Assembly: GCA_038043025.1 (NCBI GenBank)
Contig: JBBTCW010000073.1
Location: forward strand, 1-37,551
Length of the DNA: 37,551 bases
Direction: 5' to 3'
DNA from: O2-02-FULL-42-9 sp038043025
GTDB lineage: Bacteria; Pseudomonadota; Gammaproteobacteria; UBA12402
Of the stretch, positions 34,383-37,551 are shown in pieces. The notes below the pieces were generated by a model, which searched no databases, was not told where the DNA came from, and worked only from the letters and a program-made list of their open reading frames with translations. Every line of letters starts with the position of its first letter. Positions within the stretch are counted from its first letter, which is position 1. The position numbers were made by a program, and so were the translations under genes.

Positions 34383-34670
34383 TTAGTCTAATAAACCGTA
34401 AATTTTCAATTTTTTGCGCAGTGTTCCGCGGCTTAATCCTAAAAGAATAGCAGCCTTGGATTGGTTACCTTTGGTATATTGTATCACGAGTTCCAAAAGA
34501 GGTGCTTCCACTTCAGCTAACACCATCTCGTAAAGATTGTTAATAATGGTATCACCCAATTGTCCGAAATAGTGATTGAGCGAGTCACGTACACTATTGC
34601 GCAGTGGTTGTTGTGCTTGGGTTATCGGTGCAGTCATTGTTGCTTCCATTGTATCTACTATGCTGTTCAT
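34383..34670 (-). CDS. fis: DNA-binding protein Fis
   Basis: Fis is a small nucleoid protein that binds and bends DNA as a dimer and regulates many genes. The 95-residue chain ends with the classic helix-turn-helix: YTKGNQSKAAILLGLSRGTLRKKLK then YGLLD. An N-terminal variable part of about 25 residues precedes a dimerisation helix. In Legionella, Fis proteins repress genes of Dot/Icm effectors, so the location beside an icm cluster may matter, though fis has its own promoter and terminator here. AGAGGG lies about ten bases upstream of the ATG. The usual partner dusB is not upstream. Confidence 0.95.
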   Translation of the reverse strand: MNSIVDTMEATMTAPITQAQQPLRNSVRDSLNHYFGQLGDTIINNLYEMVLAEVEAPLLELVIQYTKGNQSKAAILLGLSRGTLRKKLKIYGLLD

Positions 34671-34822
34671 TGGTTTTGTGCCCTCTATTGATTAGTTAAA
34701 AAAAACGTCCTAAATTTTTTTGTTGTCATTCAAAGTACCTAGGAAAACAAATTAGCGAGGTTGCATACTCAGTCGCTTTGCTTCCTAAAATCGGAGAGCG
34801 ATCTATGGTCACTCTGGCGATC

Positions 34823-34850
34823 ATTATAACACCAGATTTTTTGTACTCAA
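34823..34850 (-). promoter_or_regulatory. Sigma70-type promoter for fis
   Basis: On the minus strand TTGAGT (34850-34845) is followed by a 16-base spacer and a perfect TATAAT (34828-34823). Transcription would start near 34816, leaving a leader of about 145 bases before the fis ATG. It lies just after the mntA stop, so fis can be expressed apart from the toxin-antitoxin pair. Confidence 0.6.
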
Positions 34851-34885
34851 GTATGAATTTTGCTCTATTTGGTGTATTTTTTGGC

Positions 34886-35194
34886 TTACAGAGGTTTGGC
34901 GGGCTGTATGAGCGTGTAATTATGCTCAATAATGGCCTTAAAGTCATCGGAGATGCTAGCCCAGTTGACTATATCTACGGTAATGGGCAGGTTTGACTCA
35001 GAAAATGCATTTTTGATCTGCTCAATTTTTTCCCAGCTCAAGGGTGGGTGGGCAATAATCACCAAATCCAGATCAGAAAATTGAGTGGCGGTGCCGTTAA
35101 TTCGCGAACCGAATGCACGTACCTCGGCGGCTGGTACGTGATGGCGGAGTATCTTCTTAATTAAAGTTAGGTGTGCGGGTTCTATATCAATCAT
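34886..35194 (-). CDS. mntA: MntA-like nucleotidyltransferase antitoxin
   Basis: MntA antitoxins are minimal nucleotidyltransferases that neutralise HepT by adding AMP to a tyrosine. The 102-residue chain carries the family motif GSx10DxD as Gly29, Ser30, Asp41 and Asp43 (GSRINGTATQFSDLDL). It overlaps the end of hepT by eight bases, with hepT first, a usual arrangement for the pair. It probably shares the upstream transcript. The motif is complete, so it should be active. Confidence 0.88.
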   Translation of the reverse strand: MIDIEPAHLTLIKKILRHHVPAAEVRAFGSRINGTATQFSDLDLVIIAHPPLSWEKIEQIKNAFSESNLPITVDIVNWASISDDFKAIIEHNYTLIQPAKPL

Positions 35195-35612
35195 TGCGTT
35201 GTTTAAGAGCCTCTAATAACTGCTTAGCATCCGATAAAAAATCAGCCGTAACAGCATAGACAATTTGTGTAGTTGCTTCGTCATAAGTATGTGCGGTTAA
35301 ATTTCTTGCATCGCCATATTTAAACCAGGCTTCTGGATGAGTGATTAATCCGTATTTTGCGGCTATACGAAAGAGTTCTTTGCGCGTGCGTGGATGATCA
35401 GCCTCTTCAGGTGTTTTGTTTGTTTTTATCCAACGTTGAATGAATTTCCAGCACAGTTCATAGGTAAATTCAAAGTGCTGTATCATGCCTGATTTTAAGC
35501 CATCAATCGTGACTTTATCTAAGGATTGTAATAGCTTGTTGTCATGCAGGCGTTGCATTAACGCGTCCATCGCGTTAATTGCGGTTTCGAGACTGGAAAG
35601 ATCAAGTGTCAT
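35187..35612 (-). CDS. hepT: HepT-like HEPN-domain toxin
   Basis: The 141-residue chain is of the HI0074 nucleotidyltransferase-substrate-binding type in the HEPN superfamily. The toxin motif RX4HXY is complete as Arg103, His108 and Tyr110 (RNLTAHTY). In characterised HepT proteins this is the RNase site, and the Tyr is the AMP-acceptor used by MntA. The early part has typical helices (IQHFEFTYELCWKFIQRWI). Together with mntA it forms a probable type VII toxin-antitoxin module inserted between fis and accBC. RNase activity is inferred from the family, not shown. Confidence 0.88.
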   Translation of the reverse strand: MTLDLSSLETAINAMDALMQRLHDNKLLQSLDKVTIDGLKSGMIQHFEFTYELCWKFIQRWIKTNKTPEEADHPRTRKELFRIAAKYGLITHPEAWFKYGDARNLTAHTYDEATTQIVYAVTADFLSDAKQLLEALKQRND

Positions 35613-35661
35613 CTTGTTATTTCCCTATTGGAGTTTATTAAAGCGTACGGTAAAGAATCAG

Positions 35662-37014
35662 TTAATTCAAGTGTTCGTCAGCTAATAGCTTTTCCAAATA
35701 ATGAATATTCGTGCCGCCTTTGGCAAACTGCGCATCGCTTAAGATGCGCTGTTGCAGTGGAATATTTGTCTTAATGCCGTCGATCACGGTTTCATCCAAT
35801 GCATTTTGCATGGCCGTAATAGCCATGCCACGGGTTTCGGCGTGGGTGATGATCTTGGCGATCATGGAGTCATAATATGGCGGAACGATATAACTTGTGT
35901 AAATATGCGTATCGATGCGCACGCCGGAGCCGCCGGGGGGGTGAAACAATTTAATTTCGCCGGGCGAGGGGAAAAAGTTGTGGGGATCTTCGGCATTGAT
36001 GCGGCATTCGATCGCATGCCCGATGATCTGGATATCTTTTTGTTGAATCGATAATTTTTCGCCGTTTGCAATGCGCAATTGTTCGCGCACAATGTCGATA
36101 TTCGTAATCGCTTCGGTGATGGGGTGTTCGACCTGTATGCGCGTGTTCATTTCAATAAAATAAAATTGTTTGTCTTGATATAAAAATTCAAACGTGCCAG
36201 CGCCGCGGTAATTTAATGTTTTACATGCGCGCACGCATAATGATCCAATCTGTTCGCGCTCTTCTTGTGTGATGCCAGGTGCGGGTGCTTCTTCTAATAC
36301 TTTTTGATGACGGCGTTGCATGGAACAATCGCGTTCGCCTAAATAAATCGCATTGCCTTGGCCATCAGATAAAATTTGAATTTCAATGTGGCGCGGATTT
36401 TCTAACAGTTTTTCCATGTAAACTGTTTCATTGCCAAAGGCGGCTTTGGCCTCAGCTTGTGTGATGGCAATGGCGTGTGTCAGTTCTTTTTCGGAGCGAA
36501 CGACACGCATGCCGCGACCTCCACCACCGGCGGTAGCCTTGATAAGCACTGGATAGCCAATTTTTTCAGCCATAGCAATATTAGTGCGCTCGTTCGCTGT
36601 GATAGCGCCATGCGAGCCGGGTATGCCGTTGATGCCGAGTTTTTGCATGGTTTGTATGGCCGTAATTTTATCGCCCATCGCGCGAATCGTATCGGCTGTG
36701 GGGCCAATAAAGATAAAGCCGCTTTGCTCGACTTGTTCAGCAAAATCGGCGTTCTCGGCCAAGAAGCCATAGCCGGGATGAATGGCGGTGGCATTGGTGA
36801 CTTCTGCAGCGGTGATGATGGCGGGGATGTTCAAGTAACTTTGATGGGAGGGTGGTGGACCGATGCAAACAGATTCATCGGCCAAGCGCACATGAATTAA
36901 ATCTTTATCCACAGTGGAATGTACGGCGACTGTTTGAATGCCGAGTTGTTTGCAGGCGCGCAAGATGCGTAATGCAATTTCACCTCGATTGGCGATGAGT
37001 ACTTTTTTTAACAT
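35662..37014 (-). CDS. accC: Biotin carboxylase AccC
   Basis: AccC carboxylates the biotin of AccB in the first step of fatty acid synthesis, using ATP and bicarbonate. The 450-residue chain matches the E. coli length (449). Family motifs present are the N-terminal KVLIANRGEIALRILRA, the ATP-grasp glycine loop GGGGRGMRVV, ERDCSMQRRHQKVLEEAP, and the catalytic EMNTRIQVEHPITE. It follows accB by nine bases on the minus strand, the standard accBC pairing. Nothing odd is seen in the sequence. Confidence 0.97.
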   Translation of the reverse strand: MLKKVLIANRGEIALRILRACKQLGIQTVAVHSTVDKDLIHVRLADESVCIGPPPSHQSYLNIPAIITAAEVTNATAIHPGYGFLAENADFAEQVEQSGFIFIGPTADTIRAMGDKITAIQTMQKLGINGIPGSHGAITANERTNIAMAEKIGYPVLIKATAGGGGRGMRVVRSEKELTHAIAITQAEAKAAFGNETVYMEKLLENPRHIEIQILSDGQGNAIYLGERDCSMQRRHQKVLEEAPAPGITQEEREQIGSLCVRACKTLNYRGAGTFEFLYQDKQFYFIEMNTRIQVEHPITEAITNIDIVREQLRIANGEKLSIQQKDIQIIGHAIECRINAEDPHNFFPSPGEIKLFHPPGGSGVRIDTHIYTSYIVPPYYDSMIAKIITHAETRGMAITAMQNALDETVIDGIKTNIPLQQRILSDAQFAKGGTNIHYLEKLLADEHLN

Positions 37015-37023
37015 GTTTTTTTG

Positions 37024-37467
37024 TTAATCCTCTATCACAAACAGCGGTTGCCCATATTCAACCGGTTGCCCGTTGTCTGCTAAGCAAGTGGATAACGTGC
37101 CGGTTTTATCTGCTTCAATTTGGTTAAAGGTTTTCATGGCCTCGATCAAGCAGATGACATCTCCTGCATTGACATGTTCGCCAATTTCAAAAAAACGTTT
37201 GGCGCCTGGTGTGGGGGCAGTATAAAACGTGCCGACCATCGGCGAGTTGACGGTGTGTTTGTTCTCGATATTGTGCTTGGTGGTGGGTTCTTGAGTGAGA
37301 GTGGTTGATTGAACCAAAGGAGTGCTGTGCGAGGGTGCTGGTTGCCGGCTGGTGAGGCAAGACTGGCTGATACGCACCATTTCTTTGTCTTCACGGATCT
37401 CGATTTCGTTAACTTGAGGCTCTTTTTTCATCAAGTCGATGATTTTTTTGATTTTTCTGATATCCAT
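37024..37467 (-). CDS. accB: Biotin carboxyl carrier protein AccB
   Basis: AccB carries biotin between AccC and the AccA/AccD carboxyltransferase. The 147-residue chain has an N-terminal helix (MDIRKIKKIIDLMKK), a Pro/Thr/Ser-rich linker and a C-terminal biotinyl domain. The biotin lysine is Lys112 in EAMKTFNQIEAD; the usual residue after it is Met (AMKM), here Thr. I chose the ATG at 37467, nine bases after AAGG, over the one three codons upstream, which sits directly against the AAGG. A -10-like TATAAA at 37492-37487 lies upstream, but no convincing -35 is seen. Confidence 0.93.
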   Translation of the reverse strand: MDIRKIKKIIDLMKKEPQVNEIEIREDKEMVRISQSCLTSRQPAPSHSTPLVQSTTLTQEPTTKHNIENKHTVNSPMVGTFYTAPTPGAKRFFEIGEHVNAGDVICLIEAMKTFNQIEADKTGTLSTCLADNGQPVEYGQPLFVIED

Positions 37468-37499
37468 GCTGAGCATCCTTAAATGTTTTATAGTGATAA

Positions 37500-37550
37500 G
37501 GGTCTGTCACAGAATAAGTGATACATTTAGCATCCCATCTGACAGGCACC
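37500..37550. repeat. Imperfect inverted repeat at the window edge
   Basis: GGGTCTGTCA (37500-37509) and TGACAGGCACC (37540-37550) are imperfect inverted copies, 30 bases apart. This could be the end of a small repeat element or part of the acc regulatory region. The window stops directly after it, so its extent cannot be judged. Confidence 0.35.
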
Positions 37551-37551
37551 T

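Noticed and set aside
34726..34947. 73-codon minus-strand frame between mntA and fis
   Set aside because: It overlaps mntA and the fis promoter, has no motif and no ribosome site that I can see.

Overview
The window comes from a gammaproteobacterium of the order Legionellales, probably a Coxiella- or Rickettsiella-like intracellular lineage. This is inferred from a nearly complete Dot/Icm type IVB secretion (T4BSS) block in the Legionella gene order, from IcmF and DotU, and from a Fis and AccBC of gammaproteobacterial type. Base composition is moderately AT-rich overall and strongly AT-rich in one block. The exact genus cannot be read from the sequence alone.

Layout. Bases 1-160 hold two direct repeats around a long hairpin. 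A minus-strand gene (161-1132) encodes a four-cysteine, extremely histidine-rich protein and is divergent from the T4BSS operon. The plus-strand operon (1267-14796) reads icmP-icmO-icmN-icmL-icmK-icmE-icmG-icmC-icmD-icmJ-icmB (dotM-L-K-I-H-G-F-E-P-N-O). It encodes the coupling complex (DotL/DotM/DotN), the outer core (DotK/DotH/DotG/DotF), inner-membrane proteins DotI/DotE/DotP and the VirB4-like ATPase DotO. icmM/dotJ, usually between icmN and icmL, is absent.

Everything after icmB is on the minus strand. At 14865-22542 is a distinctly AT-rich cluster: MaoC-like hydratase, B12-type radical SAM enzyme, FkbH-like HAD enzyme, acyl carrier protein, MBOAT acyltransferase, SGNH/DltD-like protein and methyltransferase. 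It looks like a Dlt-type export acylation pathway in which an FkbH protein, rather than an adenylating DltA, would load the carrier. I consider it the best candidate for an undescribed system here.

At 22972-34055 lies a tightly packed run: dotU/icmH, icmF, then six subunits of a complex I/hydrogenase-4-like membrane machine (HyfB-C-E-F-G-I order). The large subunit has lost both nickel-binding CxxC motifs, so this is probably not a hydrogenase but an ion-translocating relative. Its direct coupling to icmHF (4-base gap) is unusual.

The right end (34056-37551) carries intergenic palindromic elements, a strong terminator, fis behind a good promoter, a HepT-MntA toxin-antitoxin pair and accB-accC for fatty acid synthesis. 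No rRNA, tRNA, CRISPR array or transposase gene was recognised.
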